A stretch of DNA of 64,000 nucleotides, from the NCBI RefSeq assembly GCF_000255655.1, contig NZ_JH636434.1, positions 2,132,798-2,196,797 of the forward strand. Reading direction: 5' to 3'. A program made the position numbers and the translations under genes. Shown here one piece after another: positions 51,875 through 61,505 of this stretch. The stretch's first letter is position 1. Every line of letters starts with the position of its first letter. The notes under the pieces were generated by a model, which was not told the DNA's origin, did not search any database, and saw nothing but the letters and a program-made list of their open reading frames with translations. The DNA is from Schlesneria paludicola DSM 18645. GTDB taxonomy: Bacteria > Planctomycetota > Planctomycetia > Planctomycetales > Planctomycetaceae.

Positions 51875-53416
51875 TTATTTCGCGCCCAAGATCGGGTGTG
51901 CCTCGGTCGTCGCTACGTCCTTCTTTGGTGTGGTGGTTTTCGGAGGGATTCGAAATTCGTTCTCACCCTTCAGTAAGCCAAACGCTTTCAGCAGTTGAAG
52001 ACTGGGCAGTGCCTGCTCCATCGCGGTCCCGCCATTGGGGTCCATAGCCTCGGGCGAAAGAATCACCGTGTCCGGAACTTTCAGTTTCTTCAAGGCGCTC
52101 GTAACCGCCTCCATTTCCTGAACCTGGATTTCTCCCAACCCCCGATCACGATCGGATATGGCGCCGGCAATCTCAATCTGCTGTTCGCGAGCCTTCGCAC
52201 CAATCTCGGCAGCCAGTTTGTCATTCTCGGCGATTTGCGATTTGATTTCGGCAATCTTTTCCTGTGTTTCCTGAAACTTCTTTTTGACGATCGCAATCAG
52301 TGCTTTCGTCTCGGCTTCAACACGCAGCGTCTCTTTGATCGTGAGTTCTTTCTCTTGCGTCGCTTCCGCCTGAATTCGCTTTTCAGCTCGATCCTTCTCC
52401 GCAGTCCACTGCTCTTCAGCGATTTCTCTCTCCCCCTGAGCGACTCGTTTAAATCGTTCCTGCACATTCTGAATCGTGGCGGCTTTTGACTGTTCGGCCT
52501 GCAAATACAACTGCTTCTTCGCACCAAATTTCTTCACCGTCTCAGCATCGTATTCGGTATCGAGAATCGAAAACTGCAAGACTTTCATTCCGTACTGCTC
52601 TAGTGGCGATGGAGACGAGATCACGGCAAGTCCCGTCTTTGGATCGCGCACGATTTCAGCGGCCATGACCGTCTCGGATGCGGTAATCGATCGCTCTTCA
52701 AGCACACTGCCAATCGCGGGCCGAGCGGTCGAACCGCTCACCGCAACGACAGGTTTTTCAAGATTCCCCTCGAGCGTGTGTTCATCGCTTTTCTTCATCG
52801 CTTGCAGCAGCGAAGAAACACTCGAATTCGTCTTAATTTCGACCGGCTTCATTGCAAACATGCCGTCACGCAACTGCGAATACACCTCGTGCCAGAACTC
52901 CCCCTTCCGAGCGGACTGGTTTTCTGTGGAACTCATGATCGGCCCCGTTTGCTGCACGATGTTGCGAACGGCGGAACGAATCGCATTCTGAGCGTTGGCA
53001 ATGTTACCCGTGAACTGCCGGTGGAACTCACGCTGCTTCTGAACCATGCGTTCCATCAACTCGGAATTGCTTTCATCGTCTTCCGATGGGCAAGGGGTGG
53101 TCACCCGCACGACCCACGAAATATCCGCGGTACCGCCGTCATTAAACCAGGCCTTCACCGAATCATCGCCCGGCGATTCTGGACGAGAATCCTTTGTCGC
53201 ATAGACACTGATCATACGTGGATACGTCGTGATTCGTGCGAAGTATGTCGGATACCAACCCGGTCGATTACGGATTTCGACGCGCCCATTCGGGTACTGC
53301 AAAACCTGCCAATGGTCCGCCTGGTTCTTGGAAAAGCAAGTGCCGAATAAAACGAATAGAACCGTCACACCGAATCCCGCCGCAATCACACTTCGGCTCA
53401 TTAACTTTTTGTTCAT
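51875..53416 (-). CDS. SPFH/band-7-like membrane protein, paralogue 2
   Basis: 513 residues. One N-terminal helix (SVIAAGFGVTVLFVLFGTCF) is followed by a band-7-like globular part (HWQVLQYPNGRVEIRNRPGWYPTYFARITTYP, VKAWFNDGGTADISWVVRVTTP, YGMKVLQFSILDTEYDAETVKKF) and a long helical stalk rich in Glu, Lys and Ala from about 300 to 445 (EEQWTAEKDRAEKRIQAEATQEKELTIKE). The C-terminus has VPDTVILSPEA. Layout recalls HflK/C or flotillin. It is related to the upstream gene, with the same order of motifs, and the two probably form mixed rings. Confidence 0.8.
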   Translation of the reverse strand: MNKKLMSRSVIAAGFGVTVLFVLFGTCFSKNQADHWQVLQYPNGRVEIRNRPGWYPTYFARITTYPRMISVYATKDSRPESPGDDSVKAWFNDGGTADISWVVRVTTPCPSEDDESNSELMERMVQKQREFHRQFTGNIANAQNAIRSAVRNIVQQTGPIMSSTENQSARKGEFWHEVYSQLRDGMFAMKPVEIKTNSSVSSLLQAMKKSDEHTLEGNLEKPVVAVSGSTARPAIGSVLEERSITASETVMAAEIVRDPKTGLAVISSPSPLEQYGMKVLQFSILDTEYDAETVKKFGAKKQLYLQAEQSKAATIQNVQERFKRVAQGEREIAEEQWTAEKDRAEKRIQAEATQEKELTIKETLRVEAETKALIAIVKKKFQETQEKIAEIKSQIAENDKLAAEIGAKAREQQIEIAGAISDRDRGLGEIQVQEMEAVTSALKKLKVPDTVILSPEAMDPNGGTAMEQALPSLQLLKAFGLLKGENEFRIPPKTTTPKKDVATTEAHPILGAK

Positions 53417-53534
53417 GGGAGATCGATCCCTTCTTAAGTGTTTTGATGACTTGAGCGTTGGAGAAGACCGTCATTGGCCTCAGCCATCGGCCGAGTACAA
53501 ACGTCTCAGCGTCGATGCATCATTCACGCCGGAA

Positions 53535-54902
53535 CTACCGGGCCCGCTCAGTCCCATCCTGTTGTTTCAACTGTTGAAGCATGATCAGGTTCATCAAGGT
53601 CTCGGTCGTGGACGATGAGGTCTCTCCAGAGCCGGACTTCTTCTCGCTTAGGATCACCGTCTTTGGCGAAGGAATCTCGGAGATCGATTTCGCAATCGCC
53701 ATGTTGCGATGCATCCGCATCTCGGCCAGCATCTTTTCACGCTCTGACAACGCACCGCCCTGATCCAGCTTCGCACGTGTCGCTTCGCTTAACGAGATCA
53801 GCGACTTCGCTTCCGCTTCGGCGATCTTCACGGCAATTTTTGACGTCTCAAGTTCCGTTGTCACCTGCTTCAGATTTTCGCCAGCAATCGAGACCGCCTG
53901 TTCGGCGATCGTGACTTGCTCTCGCTGATTGATTCGCTTCACATCCAGGTCTTTCTGGGCATTGACCAGGATCCCTTTCTTCGTTTTCTGCTGTTCCGCT
54001 TCGACGTTCGCGACGGCCAGGCGGCCTTTTTCGACGACTTCCTGCAGCTTTTGATGCTCTTTCTCGACACCGGCCTTCGCTTCCTCAGCGAGTTGGTATG
54101 AGTTTCTTTTTGCGTTGATCTGCGACTCGGTGTCTCGGTCATAGACGGTATCCGTCTGGTTGTACTGGACGACCGTGATCCCGTATTCCGCCAAAGGTGA
54201 CGTGGCCGAAAGAATGGGCTGACCGCTCGCATCTCGTTTGATACGAGTGACGTACTGCACGTCCTGGTCTTCGCCGAATCCGTCAATCTTGTCGCCACGC
54301 TCAATCTTCTGTTTGACTCGTTCCATCGAGTACAGCCCTTTGCTCAACTGATCCGAAACGACCTGGTAGAACTCGGCCTTCCGTTGCGATTGGTGTTCCG
54401 ACCCCGACATCAGCGGGCCCGTATTCTTCAAGCAGTTGATCAGGTGGTGCCCGATCGCCTCTCGAATGGCCGATTCACCGCCTTCACCAAAATGGCGATG
54501 CAATGCAATCCGCTTCTCTCGCGTCACGGGCATCTGGAACTTCAGATGATTGGACATGAACCCCCAACCGCCATCATTGAACGTGACGCGAACGGACGTA
54601 TCGCCTTTCCGCGACGAACCACTGCTGGCATCCCCGGACTTTGAAAGGTATGCGTCCACATAACGGGGATACGTAAAGACCTGGCCGAACGCCTGCACGT
54701 GAAACCCCGTGGTATCGACGACGGTGATGTCGCCATCGGGAAACTCCACGATCTGATAGTGCTCTTCATTGTTCCACTGAACAATCAGCGGGGCGCACAT
54801 CGCACAGACCACAACCCCTAGCGTCGCGGCAAGATAGGGCAGCGATCGATCGAAGGACTGATACAACGACTTCTCTTTGGGTCCACTTTCTTCGAGTGTC
54901 AT
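53535..54902 (-). CDS. SPFH/band-7-like membrane protein, paralogue 1
   Basis: 455 residues. Membrane helix at about 22-42 (LPYLAATLGVVVCAMCAPLIV), then band-7-like segments matching the downstream paralogue: YQIVEFPDGDITVVDTTGFHVQAFGQVFTYPRY, VRVTFNDGGWGFMSNHLKFQMP, LAEYGITVVQYNQTDTVYDRDTE. A long heptad-like helix spans about 265-400 and the end has SPKTVILSEKK, the same TVILS motif. It lies 118 bases upstream of the second copy. Confidence 0.8.
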   Translation of the reverse strand: MTLEESGPKEKSLYQSFDRSLPYLAATLGVVVCAMCAPLIVQWNNEEHYQIVEFPDGDITVVDTTGFHVQAFGQVFTYPRYVDAYLSKSGDASSGSSRKGDTSVRVTFNDGGWGFMSNHLKFQMPVTREKRIALHRHFGEGGESAIREAIGHHLINCLKNTGPLMSGSEHQSQRKAEFYQVVSDQLSKGLYSMERVKQKIERGDKIDGFGEDQDVQYVTRIKRDASGQPILSATSPLAEYGITVVQYNQTDTVYDRDTESQINAKRNSYQLAEEAKAGVEKEHQKLQEVVEKGRLAVANVEAEQQKTKKGILVNAQKDLDVKRINQREQVTIAEQAVSIAGENLKQVTTELETSKIAVKIAEAEAKSLISLSEATRAKLDQGGALSEREKMLAEMRMHRNMAIAKSISEIPSPKTVILSEKKSGSGETSSSTTETLMNLIMLQQLKQQDGTERAR

Positions 54903-55199
54903 GTTCGTTTCCTCATTAAGCCGACGTGCCCGAGATCACCATTGATTGCGGACAGAATCGTTGCCTGAAATTGCACTGGCGATTGAATCCTTGATGCGGT
55001 CGATGCCCGCATGCCGGCGAATCAGGTGTCACCAGAACTTTTCATGTCATGCCGTACATTCATCGCACATCACATTTGCACATCACATCGTTGTGTCAGG
55101 TGCGGACGTACGCTCGCATTCAAGAATCAGAGTGATGGCCCTTTACTGACCGCAAAGGACAGGTCGTAAGTCAGCCTTAGAAATTACGCTGAAAAAGCG

Positions 55200-55493
55200 C
55201 TAGCGATCCGCTTCTGACACAATCGATTCGTGTTCAGAGGATTGTCCAAGGGTCGCTTCAATTCTGTGACGCAACAGCGAATCAAGTTTGTCATCCGCCA
55301 AATGCCGCTCAAGACGCTGTTTGGCGAGATGGAAATTTCGCAATGCCGTTTCTGCAGTTTCGTCTCCGACGATATCGGCAACGAATGCTTGCAGCGCGTT
55401 GCTTCGCCGGAAATAGCGAACAAGCATCATCCAGATCACGAGGATCAAGAGTCCAAACAAAAACATCAGATGAGGTGGAAAGAAACGTGGCAC
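55200..55493 (-). CDS. small single-pass membrane protein
   Basis: 97 residues. One N-terminal helix (LMFLFGLLILVIWMMLVRYF) then a charged helical tail (AETALRNFHLAKQRLERHLADDKLDSLLRHRIEATL). It lies upstream of the two SPFH-like genes on the same strand, 297 bases away, and could be an accessory subunit. No family recognised. Confidence 0.5.
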   Translation of the reverse strand: MPRFFPPHLMFLFGLLILVIWMMLVRYFRRSNALQAFVADIVGDETAETALRNFHLAKQRLERHLADDKLDSLLRHRIEATLGQSSEHESIVSEADR

Positions 55494-55880
55494 AGCCGCA
55501 ATCCCGCTTCAAACACAGACATTTCAGGTGTAATCACAAGCAACCTAACGCGAACAATTTCCGTCGGATCAAAAAAATGCGAGATTCATGCAAGATTGCA
55601 CATAGATAACACTTTCGTAACCTCATGACGTTCGAACAATCAGAATGGGACTGCTCAACAGACTGTTGAAGTCACGGGGACTGGCTCCGACCAGTTTAAA
55701 AAGCGCCATGACATCGTGAATGCCGAGGAGCCTGTCCCCCTTACTTCAACAGACTCTTAAGGCCCCGCATGACAGCGTCGATTCTTCAGACCCAACGGGC
55801 AACGCGGTGAAGGATTGTCGGCGAATCAGCAGAGCTCGAGCTTGCCTCAGTAATTGATTCAGGCAAGCCGAGACGAGAGC
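55494..55880. other. intergenic region with inverted-repeat element
   Basis: About 390 bases between the large hypothetical gene and the small membrane protein gene. It contains the element at 55657-55755. No gene supported. Confidence 0.4.
55657..55755. repeat. inverted-repeat element, about 100 bases
   Basis: The left arm (55663-55688, CTGTTGAAGT then GGGGACTGGCTCC) and the right arm (55726-55755) are inverted copies with a few mismatches: the right strand reads CTGTTGAAGT then GGGGGACAGGCTCC. The centre is about 40 bases. It looks like a MITE or REP-type element distinct from the 5.6/60.3 kb family. Confidence 0.65.
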
Positions 55881-57383
55881 TCATTCCGCAAGTGCAATTT
55901 CAACAGCAATGTCGTCACCCTGCTTCGTTTCTCTTTTTCGGCCGTGGTCGTCGATCCCATTCTCGCCAACGCTATGCACGAGAAAGGAACCGCGTTCAGG
56001 GTCGCGGGTGTAACGGATCGGCGCACCGGAAAACGGGTCGATTGGAACCTGTGGCAAATTGTCCGGAACGAGAACGCGAAGATCAGTCGGAAATTGGCCA
56101 TGCATGGCACGGTACTCGACGAGAGCGTAAGCGGTGCATGTGAGCTGATACCGAATCGACGTCAGCACTTGCGATCGTATTATTTGATCACACGCTGGCG
56201 ATTGTAGATTGGAGCTTATCTTCGCCAGCATTGTCGACATCTGACCGCGCGGATAAATGATCAACGTGCCAAGATCAGCGAGCCGAAGTTTTGTTTCTTG
56301 GTCCAACGTCTTTCTGACCATGTCGATCGCACGACGCTGCGATGCCACATCTGGCTCTTTCATCGCCGACACGTACTTACTGAGCCCCTCGTTGACGGTC
56401 ATCAAAAATGTATTCGGCTGCAAAGAGCGAAACCCCGCTTCGGCGGTCAGAAATTGAACTTGCATGGCATCGAGGATGGCAAATCGCTCTCCATGATTGA
56501 CGAGTTCAATCGCGGACGGCATCGGCGAGAGTGACATGAGAAACTCGCGATACCGTCGCGACTGTTCCGCCGACAACTGGCCCGACCTGAGGATCACTTC
56601 GTCGGAAGCACAAGCGGCGGCAGAGTGTCCGTTCGCCAAAAATTGATGGTTCATCAAGGGATGCTGGGCCAAGAGCCGACTGAGCCGATGCATCGTCTGT
56701 GTGGCGAGCAGCGCGTCAGCCACGTTGTGATCCCGAAGGTGCCGTGTCACCAATAGCCTGAGCAATCGAGAAATCGGGCGAGTTGCTTGAGCCAAAGGAT
56801 TCTGAATATCGATCAACGATCCCTCTTTTGGACGAACGATGGGATCAAAAAAACGATCTTTTCGAACCGCTTCCAGACATCGCTGCAATGCCTCGTCATT
56901 CGCAACCAACCATCGTTCCAGTTCGGGGTATTTAGAGGGTGACCAGGGAGTCATCGAAGCATCATCAAGGTCGTCACAGCGTGCGTTCTGTGCGATTGAT
57001 TCGTATGGCGAAACGTTCTCCCGTGTTCGAAAGTAGGCTCCCTCTCGCGGTAACGGCTCGATTCCAAGCAGTTTGTAGTAGGTCGAGACCTCTGCGTCAT
57101 CGAAGACGTTGTCGAAGATTTCGGGCCCCAGAATTCGCAACAGCAACACGGCGGCGTTGTCATCAGGGGTCAGGCCAGCGGAACATTCCGCGTTCAGCGC
57201 CGCCGCAAAATCCACGCTTCCATCGGAGCGAGCAGGCCCCGAGATCACCGTGGTTCGGGGCCCCGGCCGAATCCAGATCGGCCAAAATTGAACCGCGAAC
57301 CACACCACAATCAGCAGGGTGGAAATTCGGTTGATCCACGTCTGAATCGGTCGATGTGCCCGTGGAGTGATCATTTTCGCCAT
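55881..57383 (-). CDS. membrane-anchored hypothetical protein with GspG-like C-terminus
   Basis: 500 residues from the ATG at 57383; an ATG three codons on and a TTG at 57410 are alternatives. One N-terminal helix (STLLIVVWFAVQFWPIWI) anchors a mostly helical body. The last 90 residues, including YRAMHGQFPTDLRVL, IDPFSGAPIRY and HSVGENGIDDHG, resemble the C-terminal fold of pseudopilin GspG-like proteins, where a final calcium loop is common. Related large proteins occur in planctomycetes without known role. No other secretion gene is adjacent. Confidence 0.6.
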   Translation of the reverse strand: MAKMITPRAHRPIQTWINRISTLLIVVWFAVQFWPIWIRPGPRTTVISGPARSDGSVDFAAALNAECSAGLTPDDNAAVLLLRILGPEIFDNVFDDAEVSTYYKLLGIEPLPREGAYFRTRENVSPYESIAQNARCDDLDDASMTPWSPSKYPELERWLVANDEALQRCLEAVRKDRFFDPIVRPKEGSLIDIQNPLAQATRPISRLLRLLVTRHLRDHNVADALLATQTMHRLSRLLAQHPLMNHQFLANGHSAAACASDEVILRSGQLSAEQSRRYREFLMSLSPMPSAIELVNHGERFAILDAMQVQFLTAEAGFRSLQPNTFLMTVNEGLSKYVSAMKEPDVASQRRAIDMVRKTLDQETKLRLADLGTLIIYPRGQMSTMLAKISSNLQSPACDQIIRSQVLTSIRYQLTCTAYALVEYRAMHGQFPTDLRVLVPDNLPQVPIDPFSGAPIRYTRDPERGSFLVHSVGENGIDDHGRKRETKQGDDIAVEIALAE

Positions 57384-57675
57384 CGACTTTCGAAGTAACA
57401 CACTTGGCAATCCGACGCCAAACGATCGAAATTCATCAAAGGATCATCGAAATCACGTTCAGATTCCCCACTTTTGATCCAATCATGCCTTTCGATTTTT
57501 CGCCCGCTGATTTTCGCTCGCCGAGTCGCGGATTCAAATCGGTTGATTATAGTGTTCCGTACGAACGGGTTTCCCTCGGTTCATTGCCTGTTCAAGATCC
57601 ATGAATACCCGCAGCATGTTGGGCATTCCGTCGCCCGCAATGCTTCCTCGACTCATCCAGGACAGATTGTTTTTC

Positions 57676-58947
57676 ATGACGCAACTCAATCGTTCACGCC
57701 GTTCCTTTCTGAAGTCTTCAATCCTCATGGCGAGCGGCTCAGCACTCGCAGCGGGTCTGCGACAAGCGCAGGCGGCCGAGCCGGCAAGCCCCCTCATGGC
57801 TTACGTGGGAACATTCAGTTCCCCCTTGCGAGATACATTACCAACGCAAGTCGATCTTCCACCCGGAAACGGCAAAGGGATCCACCTATTCAAGATCGAT
57901 CGGGAGACTGGAGCGACAACACCTGCCGGACTCTACGAACTCGAAACCAGCCCGAGTTGCCTGGCCGTCAACGCCGCCGGGACGCGAATTTACTCCGCCA
58001 ACGAGACGGATCGTGTCGGCGAATCCAAGGAAGGAACCGTCAGTGCTTTCTCGGTGAATCGGGCGGACGGGCAACTCACGTTGCTGAATACCGTTCGTTC
58101 CGGTGGCGCTGGTCCAACCTATGTCAGCATTCATCCGTCCGGTCGGTATCTGTTTGTTGCCAATTACTTCGGCGGGTCCGTGTCAGTACTGCCGATCCTG
58201 GGTGATGGACGGCTCGGTGACGCGACGGACGTGAAACTCGACGCGGGCATGATCGGACCAACCAAAGCCAAGAACGCGCCTCCCGGCAGTTTCGCGTTCA
58301 GTGGTCACGATCGTACGCACGCCCACATGATCGAATCTGATCCATCAGGACGATTTGTCCTGCACGTGGATCTGGGAACAGACCAGATCCACGTCTGGAA
58401 GTTCGATGGTCAGAAGGGAAAACTGACGCCGAACGATCCCCCTGCCATTTCGCTGCCCCCGGGCGACGGACCGCGACATTTTCATTTCCATCCAAACGAA
58501 CGATGGTTCTACTCCATTCAGGAAGAAGGCTCGACCGTCGCCCTGTTCGATTACGACGGTACAACAGGTCGCTTGACGCATCGACAGACGCTCTCCAGCC
58601 TTCCACCGGGCTTTGCAGGCAGTAATTTCTGCTCAGAAATTCTGGTTTCCGCGGACGGAAAATATGTCTACGCGGGCAATCGGCTTCACGACAGCATCGG
58701 CATTTTCTCCGTCGGCACGAACGGCGAATTGGCGTATGTGGGTGAGGAGTGGACTCGAGGAAACTACCCACGCAGCTTCAACTTCGATCCCACCGGACAG
58801 TTCCTGTACTGCTGTAATCAACGTGGCGACAATGTCGCCGTCTTTCAGGTAAACCACCAGACCGGCAGCCTGAAGTTCACGGGACACTACGCCGCCGTCG
58901 GCAATCCTTCGATTATTGTCTTTCTCGATCTCGCCAAAGTGAAATAA
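57676..58947 (+). CDS. Tat-exported lactonase-type beta-propeller (6-phosphogluconolactonase-like)
   Basis: 423 residues from the ATG at 57676 (AGGACAG upstream); the frame is open to 57601. The signal NRSRRSFLKSSILMASGSALAAG is a twin-arginine type. The body is a seven-bladed lactonase propeller (MAYVGTFS, GIHLFKIDRETGATT, NPSYLAV-like SPSCLAVNAAG, HPSGRYLFVANYFGGSVSV, GPRHFHFHPNERW, SEILVSADGKYVYAGNR, FDPTGQFLYCCNQ). Cytosolic relatives hydrolyse 6-phosphogluconolactone; an exported one must act on another lactone or serve as a binding protein. Confidence 0.85.
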   Translation: MTQLNRSRRSFLKSSILMASGSALAAGLRQAQAAEPASPLMAYVGTFSSPLRDTLPTQVDLPPGNGKGIHLFKIDRETGATTPAGLYELETSPSCLAVNAAGTRIYSANETDRVGESKEGTVSAFSVNRADGQLTLLNTVRSGGAGPTYVSIHPSGRYLFVANYFGGSVSVLPILGDGRLGDATDVKLDAGMIGPTKAKNAPPGSFAFSGHDRTHAHMIESDPSGRFVLHVDLGTDQIHVWKFDGQKGKLTPNDPPAISLPPGDGPRHFHFHPNERWFYSIQEEGSTVALFDYDGTTGRLTHRQTLSSLPPGFAGSNFCSEILVSADGKYVYAGNRLHDSIGIFSVGTNGELAYVGEEWTRGNYPRSFNFDPTGQFLYCCNQRGDNVAVFQVNHQTGSLKFTGHYAAVGNPSIIVFLDLAKVK

Positions 58948-59405
58948 GGTGATCATTGGGCCGGCACGACAGTGCCATTCGTCCCCGATCCCGGTTTCAG
59001 ATCCGACAATTTGACCGGTCATCGAGCATGGGCCACCCCGGCGGCTCCTGTGATGACCGGTCAGAACTCGCCCAGCTTGTCTCTTCAAGCTCAATTCATC
59101 GCGAACCCCACAGTCTGCAATCGAAGTCGGGCCGATCACTTCGTGCCACGAAAAAGGGGCGGCTTTTCGCCCTAGAGATTGCATCAAGAGCTACGCCCGC
59201 AGCTCAATCGAGCAATCGAGGACAGAATCGCGATGGCCCGATTCGTGAATGGCATCGACAGCGTGAAATCCGTCACTGCGTGAAAATCACGGGGAATTGC
59301 CGCGTCACGGAACATCGATTGCGGCACCGACTCATGTTGGTATCCGCTGGACGATTCACGTCCAGCCCATGACCGCTCGACATTTCTCCTATCAAGGAAC
59401 AAACC
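58948..59405. other. intergenic region, nothing recognised
   Basis: About 460 bases between the lactonase gene and the PRC-barrel gene. A short GC stem with T-run near 59155 (GGGCG/CGCCC) may be a weak terminator. The PRC gene promoter should lie near the right end. Confidence 0.3.
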
Positions 59406-60263
59406 ATGAATCGCCTTTTTTTCAAAGTCGGATCGATGGCCCTGCTCGTCACGGGACTGACGGCACTGCCCCAGACCACTCAAGGTCAAGAAACGTCCGT
59501 ACCAGTTCCAGCACGTGCCAACGAGAACGATCCGAACAGCGAGATCTACCGCGCGTCGGACATAATGGGACTGCCCATCAAGAATGATCAGGACCAGGAA
59601 ATTGGGAAGATCAAAGATCTGGTCATCAACGGTTCGACGCGGGAAGTCCTGTACGCCGTCGTCGGGATGAATGACGCCAAGGAAAAAGACGCCGTCTATG
59701 TGATGCCATGGACGGCGTTCCAACCATCGTTCGGCCAAGGTAACGCGATCCAATACACCGTGCTGACGATTCCGCAGACGGTTTGGATTCAGGCCCCCTT
59801 TTGGACATCCTCGCAGTGGCGACAGATGCCCTACGCGCAATGGTCACCTCGAGTCAATCAGTACTACGAGTCACACATTCATACGAACACGGCCAGCAAT
59901 TCGAAGTCGACAACCGTCCGAACCAATAAACCGGTTCTGAAGCACGATGATGAAGACAAGGCGCATTCATCGCCTGCGAAAGACAAGCCATCCGTGCAAC
60001 CCTCAAAGAAAGACAATCCTCAACCGAAGAATGAATCAAACAATAAGCCCATTGATCCGCCGAAAACGAACGTCAAGCCAAATCCCAAGCAACCCGTCGA
60101 CCCCAAAGCCTCTGCGAAGCCGGGAGTAAAAGAGGCGGAAGTGCCTGCGGCCAAGAATCCAAAGCTGCCCGCCCCGAAGAACCCTGATCCTGCTGGCCCC
60201 GAAACCGTCAAGCCAGCAGTACCGCGCGAGCCAAAAATCCCCGCTCCAACGCCCAAGTCGTAA
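59406..60263 (+). CDS. secreted PRC-barrel domain protein with Pro/Lys-rich tail
   Basis: 285 residues; AAGGAACAAACC precedes the ATG. Signal peptide ends near TTQGQ (about residue 28). A PRC-barrel (about 45-125) shows RASDIMGLPIKNDQDQEIGKIKDLVIN and VLYAVVGMND. The tail from about 165 to 285 is low-complexity Pro, Lys, Asn and Asp (VKPNPKQPVDPKASAKPG), likely extended and cell-wall associated. PRC-barrels bind proteins or RNA in other systems; here the location is extracytoplasmic. Confidence 0.8.
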   Translation: MNRLFFKVGSMALLVTGLTALPQTTQGQETSVPVPARANENDPNSEIYRASDIMGLPIKNDQDQEIGKIKDLVINGSTREVLYAVVGMNDAKEKDAVYVMPWTAFQPSFGQGNAIQYTVLTIPQTVWIQAPFWTSSQWRQMPYAQWSPRVNQYYESHIHTNTASNSKSTTVRTNKPVLKHDDEDKAHSSPAKDKPSVQPSKKDNPQPKNESNNKPIDPPKTNVKPNPKQPVDPKASAKPGVKEAEVPAAKNPKLPAPKNPDPAGPETVKPAVPREPKIPAPTPKS

Positions 60264-60328
60264 GACGACTCAGTGCAACCTCCTGAGTGACGCAAACCGA
60301 CACGCCCTCACCTTGAGAGGGGCGATTT

Positions 60329-60462
60329 GTAACCGTTCGCAACCCGAAGAGAGGGTGACAGACACAGTTTTCCGGTTCACTGGAATCTGCAGTGCATCGA
60401 CTAGAGCAACCCTTCCCTTTACCGCTGGAAAATGAGCCAGTCCCCGGCCTGTGAACGGTTAC
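60329..60462. repeat. MITE-like interspersed repeat, copy B
   Basis: 134 bases. The ends are GTAACCGTTCGCA and TGTGAACGGTTAC, inverted copies with one mismatch. It matches 5585-5734 in the same orientation and lacks the 19-base duplication of that copy. Confidence 0.65.
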
Positions 60463-60474
60463 GGGCGATTCTTC

Positions 60475-60507
60475 AGAGCGAAGCCACCACTGGCTTCGCT
60501 CTTTTTC
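60475..60507 (+). terminator. intrinsic terminator
   Basis: 12-base perfect stem AGAGCGAAGCCA (60475-60486) with 60491-60502, a CCAC loop and TTTTT. It ends transcripts from the PRC-barrel gene that have read through repeat copy B. Confidence 0.88.
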
Positions 60508-60552
60508 GTTCGACGATCACTCCGTGCATCGCTCCTGTTACTCTCAGACGTC

Positions 60553-60600
60553 TCAATTCGAGAATTTTCTCACGCGAGCTTGATTCGATTCTCGAATTGA
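60553..60600. repeat. 13-base inverted repeat
   Basis: TCAATTCGAGAAT (60553-60565) and its exact reverse complement (60588-60600) with a 22-base centre. Role unknown; it lies 290 bases upstream of the next gene. Confidence 0.7.
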
Positions 60601-60891
60601 AACGCATTCCCATTCGAGCGCACCTCCCCTCGCAAACATTTTTGAGATTGGCACATCGATCAGCAGCGATTGTCCATGCCACGTTGGATACCCCTGTTTT
60701 TCAGGCCTTTTTCCAGCACACAGCATCGTCCACGGTTCCCGGCAACGCATGATCACACCCGATATTCGGCAGCAAAATTTGGGGGATTTCCGAGAGCGAT
60801 TTCTCATACGGCTCACTGATTGCTTTTAACACCTTCGCGAACGCAATCAGTGGATTGCCTAGGACAGATCATCTTCTCGAAGGACGCAATC

Positions 60892-61497
60892 ATGGGGTTT
60901 ACGTTGCAGCGGCTCTCGAACAACGATCCTGTTACCAATCGAACACAATGGGCCGTCGTACTCGATCGCGAACACGTGATGTTTGTCGGTGACTATCAAC
61001 AGTGCGAAGAGTGGCTCGACTATCACGAGCTACTGGAAACGACGTTTGACTCTCAGTCGCCCAAACCACCCGTGGATCAAGGAACCAAAGCGTTTCGTCG
61101 CTTCCGACGACTGGTGCAGGCGATTGCAGATTGGTGTCAGTCCCAAAGACTCCGCCTCGCGATGGAGGACGACTCATCGCTCAGATCCACTTCAGCAGAA
61201 CCACCGCAAAAGCCCCAACTCCAGGGATTCACGTCGTTGGTTGCGTTTGCCTCGGACGAATCAGGACACGCAGGCGTCGGCGAAAGCGTGGCCGCGACCT
61301 TACTGGTCGGCCTGCTTTGGATCGGAACGACTCTGATCACGTTAGTTGTCCCTTGGACCGTCGCCGCGCATTGCAGCTCACTGCTGAAAACGGACGATCC
61401 TGGGCGAGCGAACTTCACTCGTGCGGTACGATCGCAACCGGTGTACCAGACCGATTCGATCGACATCGTCTGCGATCTCGCGACGACGGATCACTAG
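60892..61497 (+). CDS. hypothetical membrane protein, stop codon set by IS insertion
   Basis: 201 residues from the ATG at 60892 with AAGGACG upstream. The N-terminal ~75 residues form a soluble domain (WAVVLDREHVMFVGDYQQCEEWLDYHELL), and a helix (VAATLLVGLLWIGTTLITLVVPWTV) crosses the membrane near 145-170. The TAG stop is made of the TA target duplication plus the first G of the IS element; before insertion the junction would have read TAA, so the protein length is unchanged. Family not recognised. Confidence 0.6.
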   Translation: MGFTLQRLSNNDPVTNRTQWAVVLDREHVMFVGDYQQCEEWLDYHELLETTFDSQSPKPPVDQGTKAFRRFRRLVQAIADWCQSQRLRLAMEDDSSLRSTSAEPPQKPQLQGFTSLVAFASDESGHAGVGESVAATLLVGLLWIGTTLITLVVPWTVAAHCSSLLKTDDPGRANFTRAVRSQPVYQTDSIDIVCDLATTDH

Positions 61498-61505
61498 AGA
61501 GCATT

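Larger units (their letters stand above)
60264..60891. other. intergenic region with repeat, terminator and inverted repeat
   Basis: About 630 bases. It holds repeat copy B, a strong terminator (60475-60507) and an inverted repeat (60553-60600). No gene supported. Confidence 0.5.
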
